From: CAZMGT01 sp964565895
GTDB taxonomy: Bacteria; Armatimonadota; Zipacnadia; UBA1398; CAZMGT01
Direction: 5' to 3'
Length of the DNA: 64,000 nt
Assembly (NCBI GenBank): GCA_964565895.1
Contig: CAZMGT010000012.1
Location: 1-64,000 of the forward strand
The stretch's first letter is position 1. Each line of letters starts with the position of its first letter. The position numbers were made by a program, and so were the translations under genes. Below are positions 32,701-40,223 of this stretch, piece by piece. The notes beneath the pieces were generated by a model. That model was not told the DNA's origin. It worked only from the letters and a program-made list of their open reading frames with translations, and searched no databases.

Positions 32701-33307
32701 CCGCGACGACGCGCTTGCGCCAGGCGTTGATATAGGCCACCGTCGCCCGCTCGAAGGCGCGATCGTCGGGGTTAATGTCTTGCCACTGATCGCGGTGGTT
32801 GAGCCAGCGCACGAACTCCGCACACAGGTCGTCGAACCCTAGCGCGCCGAGGAGCAGGCGCATGTTCGGGCTCTCCTCCGCGCGCAGGAGAACGGCCTGC
32901 TCAACGACCTCCTCGCGGAGGAGCTCGGCGCGCTCCTCGTCGAGGACCTCAAAGCTCGGGTCCACTCCCGCGGCAACGGCGTTTTCGCGCAAGATTTGCG
33001 CGCAGAGGGAGTGGATGGTGGACACAGGGGCGTTTTCCAACCCGCGCTCGCGCTCGCGCCAAAAGCGCGCGCGGCCGTCGGTTTGGGCGAGCTCGCGGCA
33101 GCGCTGGCGCACGCGCTCTTTCATCTCCGCGGCGGCTTTTTCTGTAAACGTTACGGCGACAACCTGGTCTAAGCGCAGGCGGGGGTCGGCGAGGCAGCGC
33201 ACGTAGCGCTCGACCAGGGCGCGCGTCTTGCCCGAGCCGGCGCCCGCGGCAAGGAACACGTGCGCGCCGAGGTTTTCCGTGGGGGCGAGCTGGCCGGTGC
33301 TACTCAT
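29747..33307 (-). CDS. addA: AddA/UvrD-like helicase-nuclease with complete Fe-S nuclease module
   Basis: 1,186 residues. Double-strand-break end processing: superfamily 1 helicase with a RecB-type nuclease. Walker A AGAGSGKT at 21-28, VVAVTFTEKAAAEMKER next, Walker B LIDEFQDTD near 360, EQSIYRFR-type DEKQSIYRFRRAD, and TIHSAKGLEWP near the end of the helicase. The C-terminal PD-(D/E)XK nuclease has AAAHRVLEWL, GKIDAVV, LLDYKTG (near 1,080). Four Cys flank it: RCPWAL (near 947) and CSRCPYAWAC at the end (C-x2-C-x5-C), the layout of an Fe-S staple. ATG 33307 overlaps the end of the upstream addB-like gene by 8 nt (ATGAGTAG), implying translational coupling. Confidence 0.9.
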   Translation of the reverse strand: MSSTGQLAPTENLGAHVFLAAGAGSGKTRALVERYVRCLADPRLRLDQVVAVTFTEKAAAEMKERVRQRCRELAQTDGRARFWRERERGLENAPVSTIHSLCAQILRENAVAAGVDPSFEVLDEERAELLREEVVEQAVLLRAEESPNMRLLLGALGFDDLCAEFVRWLNHRDQWQDINPDDRAFERATVAYINAWRKRVVAALGRAVQGLTPEALAQETAKGKQIAEELLNAFNTYAAAKGSSAKGETLAQALASIKPLLILREIVKGRGGKKGGAVAAALRRLREPLKSAPQYDEDVELFAAQASAAFFSELRVVAEAYDRAKEELPALDFDDLLVRCRDLLRDNPAVRAKYVRRIRHLLIDEFQDTDRIQRELLWYLAGAQPGAAGPRFPPRGARLFVVGDEKQSIYRFRRADVSVFSETREQFRACADERCLCAELNNNYRSTEALVHGIINPMFSHPALMGTGEPEDPHEARYMPMTAQRRLPARAPALDLIVALPPPDAEDKPSLDQVREIEAHAVAQRILELHGTLAVEDPERGKRRRARYADFAILFRASTPMPIFERALREHNIPFHSVRGRGLYHQQEVRDLINLLLAIDRPEDAVALMGFLRSPMVGLSDETLYWLARDGGLLAGVRRVERGATNDGALRHIAPEELARLRRGLEVLAHLREVKDRLPASELLRRAMELTGYTAALAGLFAGKQRVANVRRVIEVAAEFDAAGDMLLCDLANYLRDLVTREPREAAAPIFAENADVVTLTTIHSAKGLEWPIVIVADLGRDERPSGAGKVLLHPSAGFVLRGEDAAGERKWPLLYREAKEREERLSAYENRRLFYVACTRARDHLVLSGSAKSEKGPAKNSCLARVCEALGVDVNAEPGPYPVPGAPQGEQFNLVFAQAVAEREAPVPLAPARHDMPAEAIARRILPLPWRVAKPRLAVTEVSLGLRCPWALHLSVNEGIAEYGPPSAGEGQSTALARGAAAHRVLEWLARRGADATSAQEVAPLLAAAADEAGWLPAERELQALAANIAALWSGVRKTFGGEAQVQPELVVAFQLNGAVLEGKIDAVVRTADGALHLLDYKTGRLGPEREEEYLFQVALYCHAVEGAGEPRPSSALVLSVDEPGTTLRLDPQNQLADLVRRAVDLVEALKNGTLKPAPRAPCSRCPYAWACAHASADLPNRTAP

Positions 33308-36300
33308 ATTCTTCCTCCACGACTTTGGCGGGCACGCGAAAGCGATCGCAGCGGCAGGCAAGGTAGAAGGGACAAAACTCGTCGCAGGGCACGCTCTCGC
33401 CCTGGACGCCAAACTGCCCCTCGCGGATAAGCTGCGCGCAGCGGGCGATGGCCTGCCGCGCCTGCTCGAGCACCTCCTCCTTTCCTTCCTCGCCCTCGCG
33501 CAGGGGAACGTATCTTGGCGGCCGGGCGAGGTAGCAAAACGCCCAGTCTTCGCACACAGCCTGGGGGTTGTTCAAAACTACCTCGCGCGCGGCGAGAGCG
33601 TATAGCGCAAGCTGCAGCCCGCCGTCTAGGTCCACCGATTTCGCGTTGCCGGGGGCCCGATACTTGTAGTCGTAGACGGCAAAGCGCCCGCCGGCGTCGT
33701 CGCAGTCTATGCGGTCGATGCGCCCGCTCAGGCGCACCTTTTCGCCGTCTGCCGCGATGGTCAGCGGGGGCGCCTCGCCCCTGCCATAGGCGAACTCGAG
33801 ATAGCGCGGGCGGAGGTCGCTTTGCTCGCGGAGCTCCTCCTCCGCCGCGAGCCACAGGCGCAGGTTGCGCAGGCATTCTTCGCGCTCGATCTCGCGCAGC
33901 GCGGGAGGCACGAGCGCCGCCGGGCCAAAGGGGTCGGCGAAAGCTTGGAAGATGATCTCCCGCAGGCGAGGCCAGCTTAGGTCGTCGCCCGAGGAATAAA
34001 AGCGGCAGACGATTTGGTGATACAGCGTCCCCCGCGCGATTGGGTCCAGCCCCAGCACCGGTTCGGGGAGCTCATCCACGCCGAGCACGTAGCGCGCGAA
34101 GAACTGAAATGGCGAGATGCTATATGCCTCGAACTGGTGGAACGAGAACAAGTGCTCCGGGCCAAAGCGCTGGGCGAGGTCGGCGAGGATGTCGGGGTCG
34201 CTAAGCACGCCGTCGTAGGGCCCGAGGGGATGGAACGACCAGCGCTCGGCCTCCACCGCCCAGCCGTGGCAGGCGCTGGCGAAAGCGGCGCGGGCTTGGC
34301 GCGCGCCGCCCGTTTGGGCGTCGAATGTCTCCAGGGCGCGCTCCGCTGCGCGGCGCTCAAGCGGCCCCTCCTCGGCGAGCGCGCGCTCCATGCACTCCAG
34401 CGGGTTGGCCAGCTCCTCGGGCGGCGCGATGACTTGCGAGATGGGGATAATTTTGCGCTGCGGCGGCGGGTCTAGCGTCTCCTCAAGCGCCTCGACGTAG
34501 TGCGAGGTAAGCAGCTTCTCGCCGCGCGAGTCGGTCGCTGGATAGGCGAGGACGAGCCGGCTCTGCGCAGCGGCCAGCGCGCCGAGAAACAACAGCGGCT
34601 CCATTGCCTGGCGCTCGTCGGCCGTTTGCAGGGGGACGCCGGCCTCGGTGAGCTTGCGCCGCTCGTGGTCGTCGTAGAACGGTCCGGCGCGGCGCTGCGC
34701 GGGAAACTCGCGCTCGGTCAGCCCGGCGATGATGACGACCTTGTAGCGCAGGCCACGCACGGAGCGGGCGTCGGTAACCAAGACGCGGCCCTCGGGGCGC
34801 CCCCCGTCGCTCGGCACGGCTGCCTCGAGGATGCGCTCCAGCTCGCGGACGAACGTCCGGCGGTCGATCTTTTCGGCAAAGCTTTCGTCGGCGGCAATTG
34901 TCTCCAGCTCCGCGCGCACGGCGTCAAGCGCGCGCATGTCGGCCGAAGCCCAGCGCGGGGCAGAGCGGCAAGCGAGCCGCCGCTCAATGCCCAGGGCCTC
35001 GATTAGCCGCAGCACGCCGTTGGCGAACTCCGGCCATGGTGCGCAGGGCGGTATTGCTTGCTCCACGGCGGCGACTAGCCGAGCGAGATGCTCGCGCACA
35101 CGAGCGACGAGCGCCGGCGGGCAGTCCGGCGCGTGGCCCGCCTCCTCGCGCGCGCGCATCTGGCGCTCGTAGCAGGCAAGCTGCTCGGCGAGCGCCTCCG
35201 CGCCGCGGACGAGGTTAGCCAGGCGAGTCACACGGTCGATCTCCGCAGGGGTTGGGGCGTGGGGCTGGCCCAAGGTGTGGTCTACGTAGGCCGAGCTGAG
35301 CAGAGAGACGAGCGCCTCGCGCCGGTAGTCCCCAAGGGGCAGCTCGACCAGCGTGCGCAGCACGCGGAGCACGCCCGGAGTCACCGCGGGAGCATCGGCA
35401 AACGCGGGCACGCCCGCTTGCTCCAGCTCGCGGGCGACTGCGGGGGCATGGGCCGCGGCGTCGCGGAACACGATGGCGATCTCCTCCGGCAGGGCCTCGC
35501 CGGAGAGCAGCAGGGTTTTGCACAGCCGGGCGATCTCCTGCGCCGCGCGCTGGGCGCTGGGGCACTCGACGACGTGCACGGCATCGGGGTCGGCGGGCGT
35601 GGCCGGCGCCGCGGAGAAGTCGAACAGGCGCTCGGCGACGGCGCGCAGCGTGGGCGAGACGCCCTGCGGCTCGAGGTCCGAGGCGGTGATGGTAGCCCCG
35701 GGGAGCAGGCGGGCGAGCGTTTGGGCCGTCTCGCGCACGGGGGCGAAGAGCTCCTCCTGGCCCGCGGGGATGTTTAACGGGAGGGTGACCACCGTCTCCC
35801 GCGCTTGCTCGGCAAGGAGCTTGAGCAGGTCGAGCTGGGTGGTGGTGAAGTCCCAAAAGCCGTCGACATAGACCGCCTCGACGGGCTCAAGAAACGGCGG
35901 CCGGCCGCGGCTCAGCTCCTCGCACGCCGCCCAGAACGCCCCCGGCTCGTCGTACCATTCGCGCCGGGCGAGCTCCCGCTGATAGACGCGGTAGATGGCC
36001 ACGATCTCGCGCGTGCGGTCGTCGCGAAAGCCGGCGCGGGCGAAGGTTTCCTCCAGGCCCTCGGGGTGCACGGCGGCGCGCTTTAGCTCCGCGATAAACT
36101 CGGCCAGGGCGTCGAGGTAGCCTGGGGAGTTAATGGCCCGGGCCAAAAACGAAAGCCCCAGGCTTTGGGCAACCTCGCGCACGGCGTGGCGGAGGAGCAG
36201 CCGCGCGCGAGCAGGGCTGAGGGGGGTTATCCGCTGGCGGGCGGCGCGGAGGATGTCGCCCGCGAGCGCGGGAAAGGTATACAATAGGGGGCGGATAACC

Positions 36301-36473
36301 GCCTTTGCTCCGGAGCGTTCGAGCAGCGCGCGGCTGAGCTGAAAAACATGCCTTTGCGTCGGAAGAAGTACAAGCGTCGTCACCGCAGCTCGCGGGACGC
36401 GCAGGAGGCGTTCCTCGAGCGTATACGCGCCAGCAGCCAGGCCCGGCTTGGTGGCCACGATCCTCGCGCCCAC
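33300..36473 (-). CDS. addB: AddB-like helicase-nuclease partner lacking one Fe-S cysteine
   Basis: 1,057 residues; partner of the AddA-like gene that it overlaps. The N-terminus TTLVLLPTQRHVFQLSRALL is the AddB opening, but I see no Walker A loop, so the motor is probably inactive. Middle sequence VIIAGLTEREFPAQRR fits inactive-helicase AddB proteins. The C-terminal PD-(D/E)XK nuclease has GTLYHQIV, GRIDRIDCDD and VYDYKYR. The end has CDEFCPFYLACRC. In Fe-S type AddB the first ligand is a Cys before Pro-Phe; here it reads SISPFQFF with Ser787. GTG 36473 follows GGAGGGGGAC. Confidence 0.87.
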   Translation of the reverse strand: MGARIVATKPGLAAGAYTLEERLLRVPRAAVTTLVLLPTQRHVFQLSRALLERSGAKAVIRPLLYTFPALAGDILRAARQRITPLSPARARLLLRHAVREVAQSLGLSFLARAINSPGYLDALAEFIAELKRAAVHPEGLEETFARAGFRDDRTREIVAIYRVYQRELARREWYDEPGAFWAACEELSRGRPPFLEPVEAVYVDGFWDFTTTQLDLLKLLAEQARETVVTLPLNIPAGQEELFAPVRETAQTLARLLPGATITASDLEPQGVSPTLRAVAERLFDFSAAPATPADPDAVHVVECPSAQRAAQEIARLCKTLLLSGEALPEEIAIVFRDAAAHAPAVARELEQAGVPAFADAPAVTPGVLRVLRTLVELPLGDYRREALVSLLSSAYVDHTLGQPHAPTPAEIDRVTRLANLVRGAEALAEQLACYERQMRAREEAGHAPDCPPALVARVREHLARLVAAVEQAIPPCAPWPEFANGVLRLIEALGIERRLACRSAPRWASADMRALDAVRAELETIAADESFAEKIDRRTFVRELERILEAAVPSDGGRPEGRVLVTDARSVRGLRYKVVIIAGLTEREFPAQRRAGPFYDDHERRKLTEAGVPLQTADERQAMEPLLFLGALAAAQSRLVLAYPATDSRGEKLLTSHYVEALEETLDPPPQRKIIPISQVIAPPEELANPLECMERALAEEGPLERRAAERALETFDAQTGGARQARAAFASACHGWAVEAERWSFHPLGPYDGVLSDPDILADLAQRFGPEHLFSFHQFEAYSISPFQFFARYVLGVDELPEPVLGLDPIARGTLYHQIVCRFYSSGDDLSWPRLREIIFQAFADPFGPAALVPPALREIEREECLRNLRLWLAAEEELREQSDLRPRYLEFAYGRGEAPPLTIAADGEKVRLSGRIDRIDCDDAGGRFAVYDYKYRAPGNAKSVDLDGGLQLALYALAAREVVLNNPQAVCEDWAFCYLARPPRYVPLREGEEGKEEVLEQARQAIARCAQLIREGQFGVQGESVPCDEFCPFYLACRCDRFRVPAKVVEEEYE

Positions 36474-36566
36474 CGTTCGTCCCCCTCCGGCGCCCGCTAC
36501 GGGGAGGGCTCCGCGGACGATCTTCAGGAGCGGCGCGGGCGCTCCCTTCCCGCGGAAGAAGAGAAA

Positions 36567-37096
36567 GTGTTTGACTTTTGGCCCCTCGCGCAGTGGCGCT
36601 CGCTGGCCCTCGCTGGGGGCAGCGTCGTTGTGCTTGTCGCCTGCGCGCGCGGCTTTTCCCCACGTTTGCCACGCCGAGCTTTCACGTGTTCGTTCTCGCG
36701 CTAGGGGCGCTGCTCGGTTACTTGGCCTGGATGCGCATTGGGCGCGAGTATCGCATACAGGTAACGATAAACAGGAGGGCCGTGGCCCTCAGGCGGCACC
36801 GGCGGAAGGTGAAGATCTCCCTGCGTGCGCTGCGCGCGGCGCGGCGCGTGCGCTGGGGGCTGGGCGATTCGCTTTATGTCGTTTATGGCAGCGAGGGGCA
36901 CGTGCTGCACGTGCCGCTGTGGTGCCTTGCTCCGCGGGCGCGGGGCGAGGTTGTGCGCGAAGTCGTCTCAGCGGCGAGAATGGAGCCGACGACGCCGCGC
37001 TGGCTCGCTTGGCTTTTCGGCATTGAGCGCTGGCGGGCGGCGCGGAAGGAAAAGCAGCCTCAGCCCGAACCTCCTACGGATAAACAACAACCTTAA
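36567..37096 (+). pseudogene. Probable two-TM membrane protein with PH-like domain, broken by a frameshift
   Basis: I do not recognise a family with confidence. The frame from GTG 36567 (GAAGAAGAG upstream) encodes FDFWPLAQW and a hydrophobic run SLALAGGSVVVLVA, then runs into a stop by 36704. The next frame encodes a second hydrophobic run SFHVFVLALGALLGYLAW and a compact, basic, beta-rich domain (YRIQVTINRRAVALRRH, SLYVVYGSEGHVLHVP). Adding one T in TTTTCCCC at 36653-36660 joins them as a two-helix hairpin plus PH-like domain of about 175 residues. Could be a sequencing error. The 3' end overlaps the convergent alcohol dehydrogenase by 23 nt. Confidence 0.45.
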
Positions 37097-38105
37097 TCCG
37101 CTCCGGCGTGGCCATAATCTCAAGCGCACGGTGAATCTCGCGCAGGGGCACGCGGTGGGTGATGATTTTCTCCGGGTCAACCAAGCCCTTGCGCATCAGC
37201 TCCAGCGACTTGACCATTACCCGAGGTGTCACGGAAAAGCTGGCGTCGACGCGCGTTTCGCGAAAGTGCACCTCGGCGGGGCTCACGGGGATCGTCCCCG
37301 GGACGATAACCCCGAACATGTTAACCCGCGTCCCGCGGCGGCAGAGGTCGAACGCAAGCTGCGCCGCCTCGTGCGCGCCGGCGGCTTCGAACACGAGGTC
37401 CGGGCCCTCGGGGAGGATGCGAAATACCTCTTCTTTGGCATCGGCCTCGCGCGCGTTGATTGTGTGCGTCGCCCCGCACTCGCGCGCTTTGTCCAGCTTG
37501 TATTGCTCGATGTCGATCCCGATAAGCGTCCCCGCGCCCGCCGCTCGGGCGATTTGCATTAGCAAAAGCCCCATGCTGCCACAGCCGATAATCACCACAT
37601 CCTCGCCCACGGTCATTTGGCTGTAGGCGATAAGGCCCTTGTACGAGCCGGCGAGGGGTTCGGCGAGGGCCGCGGCTTCGAACGAGACATTTTCCGGCTT
37701 GCGATAGAGCACGCGCTCGGGGGCGAGGACGAACTCCGCAAAACCGCCATCGCGCACGTCCTCGAACCCCTCTCCGCCGATGACATAGCCGTTTTTGCAA
37801 TAGTGCTGCAGGCCGCGGCGGCAGTTGTCGCACAGCCCGCAGAACACCGCCGGCGAAAGGCACACGGCATCGCCCGGGGCGAACGTTTTTACGCCCTCGC
37901 CCACCTGCTCCACAACGCCGCTGATCTCGTGGCCCAAGATCTGCCCCGGGCGCCAGTTTGTCCGCGCGCCGGTATATGCGCAATAGTCGGTTAGGCAAAT
38001 ACCGCATGCTTTAACACGCACGAGCGCCTCGCCCGGCCCGGGCACGGGGTCGGGGACTTGCTTTACGGTCATCTTGCGCACGCCTTCGAGCACGGCGGCA
38101 AGCAT
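37074..38105 (-). CDS. Zinc-dependent medium-chain alcohol/polyol dehydrogenase
   Basis: 343 residues, cytoplasmic. It oxidises an alcohol or sugar alcohol with NAD(P). Catalytic zinc ligands C34 (ACGICLTD) and the H59-E60 pair (LGHEISG); structural zinc Cys C89, C92, C95, C103 (CGLCDNCRRGLQHYC); nucleotide loop VIIGCGSMGLLL. Pattern and length match threonine/sorbitol/L-idonate dehydrogenase-type enzymes. ATG 38105 is preceded by GGGGGTGATG. It could serve the sugar catabolism suggested by neighbouring hydrolases, but the nearest upstream gene is an O-methyltransferase. Confidence 0.92.
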   Translation of the reverse strand: MLAAVLEGVRKMTVKQVPDPVPGPGEALVRVKACGICLTDYCAYTGARTNWRPGQILGHEISGVVEQVGEGVKTFAPGDAVCLSPAVFCGLCDNCRRGLQHYCKNGYVIGGEGFEDVRDGGFAEFVLAPERVLYRKPENVSFEAAALAEPLAGSYKGLIAYSQMTVGEDVVIIGCGSMGLLLMQIARAAGAGTLIGIDIEQYKLDKARECGATHTINAREADAKEEVFRILPEGPDLVFEAAGAHEAAQLAFDLCRRGTRVNMFGVIVPGTIPVSPAEVHFRETRVDASFSVTPRVMVKSLELMRKGLVDPEKIITHRVPLREIHRALEIMATPERIKVVVYP

Positions 38106-38150
38106 AACATCACCCCCACAGTCCGCGGGCAAGCGCGTCGGGCGCGCCGC

Positions 38151-39158
38151 CTAGGGCTTGCGCGCGAGGACGAGGTCGAACTCCTCCGCGCAGGGCCGCG
38201 CGCAAACATCGCAAAACCCTGCTCCCTCGAGCAGCTCGCGCAGCTCGGCCACGCTATATACCCGGCCCGTCTCCGTGTTCACGAGCATGTTAATGGCAAA
38301 CAGCGCAGCGCTGCGCGGGCCGGTGTGATCGTCGTTTGCGATAAAGTCGCGGATGACGACCACGCCCCCGGAGACAAGCGCGCGATAGGTTCTCGCGAGA
38401 AGCGCGGCGTTCTCCTCCGGCCCGTGGATGTGGACGATCGACGAAAGGAGAGCGAGGTCAAAGCCCTCGCCCAGCTCATCGCAAAGGAAGTTTCCCGCGC
38501 GCGTCGCTACCCGCCCGGCAAGCCCCGCGCTGGCGATGTTTCGCTCGGCGAGCGGGACGACCTCGGGCAGGTCGAACACCACGGCAAAAAGCCGCGGGTT
38601 GCGCCGGGCAAACTCGATAGCAAACGCCCCTGGCCCGCCGCCGATGTCGATCATGCGCGTCGCTGCGGAAAGTTCAGGGGCGATCGCCTCGGCGACGAGT
38701 TGGGCGCGCCTGTCGCTTAAGAACTGCATTGCCCCGACAAAGTCCTGCGTATAGTGCTTGTCGCGCAGGCCGCGGGAGTATTCGCGCACGGGGCATCCGC
38801 GGATGACGACCTCGGTAAGCGTGTTCCAGGAATGCCACAGGCGGGTGCGGTGGCGAAACATGTGCAGAGGCGCGCCGGGGCTTTCGTCAACGAGAAACTC
38901 GCGCGCGGGCGCAGCGTTGGCAAACCGCCCCTGCGACTTGTTCAGCAGGCCCAGGCAAACGAGCGCGTTGAGCAGAGTTTCCGTGGCGCGCGGGTCGGTG
39001 CTCAGCTTCTCGGCGAGCTGCTCCGCGGTGGCGGGCTCGATTTCGCTCAGCGCGCGGAACAGGTCGAGCTCCACCGCAGCGAGAAACACGCTTGCCTCTT
39101 GAAAGCCGCTCGCCATGCGCGCAAGGTCGTCGAGAGAAAGCTGCTGTTGCTCGGCCAC
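38151..39158 (-). CDS. SAM-dependent O-methyltransferase, acetylserotonin-OMT-like fold
   Basis: 335 residues. The GTG 39158 start has AGAGGAGCG upstream. N-terminal helical dimerisation domain (ASGFQEASVFLAAVELDLF) plus winged-helix region with TETLLNALVCLGLL, then Rossmann domain with SAM motif DIGGGPGAFAIEFARR and a VFDLPEVVPLAE acidic loop. HIHGPEENAALL corresponds to the catalytic His region of O-methyltransferases of the hydroxyindole/caffeate type. Acceptor unknown. It precedes the alcohol dehydrogenase by 45 nt, so they may form one unit. Confidence 0.88.
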   Translation of the reverse strand: MAEQQQLSLDDLARMASGFQEASVFLAAVELDLFRALSEIEPATAEQLAEKLSTDPRATETLLNALVCLGLLNKSQGRFANAAPAREFLVDESPGAPLHMFRHRTRLWHSWNTLTEVVIRGCPVREYSRGLRDKHYTQDFVGAMQFLSDRRAQLVAEAIAPELSAATRMIDIGGGPGAFAIEFARRNPRLFAVVFDLPEVVPLAERNIASAGLAGRVATRAGNFLCDELGEGFDLALLSSIVHIHGPEENAALLARTYRALVSGGVVVIRDFIANDDHTGPRSAALFAINMLVNTETGRVYSVAELRELLEGAGFCDVCARPCAEEFDLVLARKP

Positions 39159-39260
39159 TTTCTCGCTCCTCTTCTGCGCGGCTTGCGCAAAAACCGGTGC
39201 CCCGGGGGCACGGGAAGGCGACCCGCGGGGCACGGCTCGTGTGCTCGGCTTTGGCGAAAG

Positions 39261-40157
39261 CTACTGTGCCGCAGGGGCGGCGGGCGCCTCCGGGGCAGCA
39301 GGCGGTTCCGGAGCAGCAGGCCCCGGGGCGGCGGGCTGCGCGGGCAGGGGCTTAAACGAGACGATAAACCCGACGACCTTCCACTGCCCGCCCACCTGCG
39401 CAAGGACGACCATGTTGTGCAGGGTGCGCCGCTGGCCCTGGTTGGTAATCGCGGAGTCGAAAATCTCTGCGGCGACGGTTGAGCCGAGGATCTCCGTGCG
39501 CTCGCCGACAAGCGCAACGTCGGCGGGCGGGGGCCAGCCGCTCACCGTCTGTTGAATGGCGTCGCGCCCGGAGAGGACCATGACCTGGTTGTCCAGCCCC
39601 AGGGCGAATACGGCGGGGGTGTCGCCGAGATAGTTGAGCGCGGCCTGCATGCCCGTTTGCCCCTCGGCCTCGATGTCCTCCCAGATGGGGCGCACGGCGG
39701 CCTGAATGCCCGGCGCTTCGTCGGCCGTGGCGGGAGGGATAATCGCCGTAAACACAAGCTTCCACGCCCCCTGCACCAAGGCAACCGCGCCGAGGCCGGT
39801 CATCTTTTGGCCGGCCTGGGTAAGCGTCGCCCGGGCAAAGGCCATGCCCGACTGGATGAACACGTCCTCGATATTCACAGCGAGGGGCTCGGCGGGCTTG
39901 TTTTCGATACCCATCGGCCCGAGCAACGCCTGCAGGTCATAAACATCGGCGCCCATCGGCCCCGGGACAACGGAAACCATCCCCTCGTGGCACAGAGCGC
40001 CAAACGCCTGGGCGTCGCCCGCGTTAACCGCGGCAACCATGTCCTCGATGACCTTAGTTACCGCGGCCTTCGCCTCGTCCTGCGCCTGGGCCCACGCCGC
40101 CCCCGCGCACAGGACGAGCAGAGTACCAGCCAGCGCAACGGCGGTCCACCTTCTCAT
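39261..40157 (-). CDS. Secreted tandem NTF2/SnoaL-like domain protein
   Basis: 298 residues; function not known. Signal peptide WTAVALAGTLLVLCAGAAWAQA. Two NTF2/SnoaL-like halves: residues about 24-145 (VIEDMVAAVNAGDAQAF, VALVQGAWKLVF) and about 150-275 (LGDTPAVFALGLDNQVMVL, RRTLHNMVVLAQVGGQWKVV). The tail is rich in Pro and Ala and may be unstructured. ATG 40157 follows GGGGAGGG. It lies between the homoserine dehydrogenase and the O-methyltransferase; the NTF2 fold can bind small ligands or act as an enzyme, and nothing here picks between them. Confidence 0.75.
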   Translation of the reverse strand: MRRWTAVALAGTLLVLCAGAAWAQAQDEAKAAVTKVIEDMVAAVNAGDAQAFGALCHEGMVSVVPGPMGADVYDLQALLGPMGIENKPAEPLAVNIEDVFIQSGMAFARATLTQAGQKMTGLGAVALVQGAWKLVFTAIIPPATADEAPGIQAAVRPIWEDIEAEGQTGMQAALNYLGDTPAVFALGLDNQVMVLSGRDAIQQTVSGWPPPADVALVGERTEILGSTVAAEIFDSAITNQGQRRTLHNMVVLAQVGGQWKVVGFIVSFKPLPAQPAAPGPAAPEPPAAPEAPAAPAAQ

Positions 40158-40223
40158 AGCCAAACCCTCCCCAGATGTTTATCTCCCTCACTTTCCCCGC
40201 GCCCCGCGGGACGACCTTCGCTG

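Noticed and set aside
36348..36566. Upstream extension of the membrane protein from ATG 36348
   Set aside because: It would run 126 nt antisense into the start of the AddB-like gene; GTG 36567 avoids this, though I cannot exclude the longer form.
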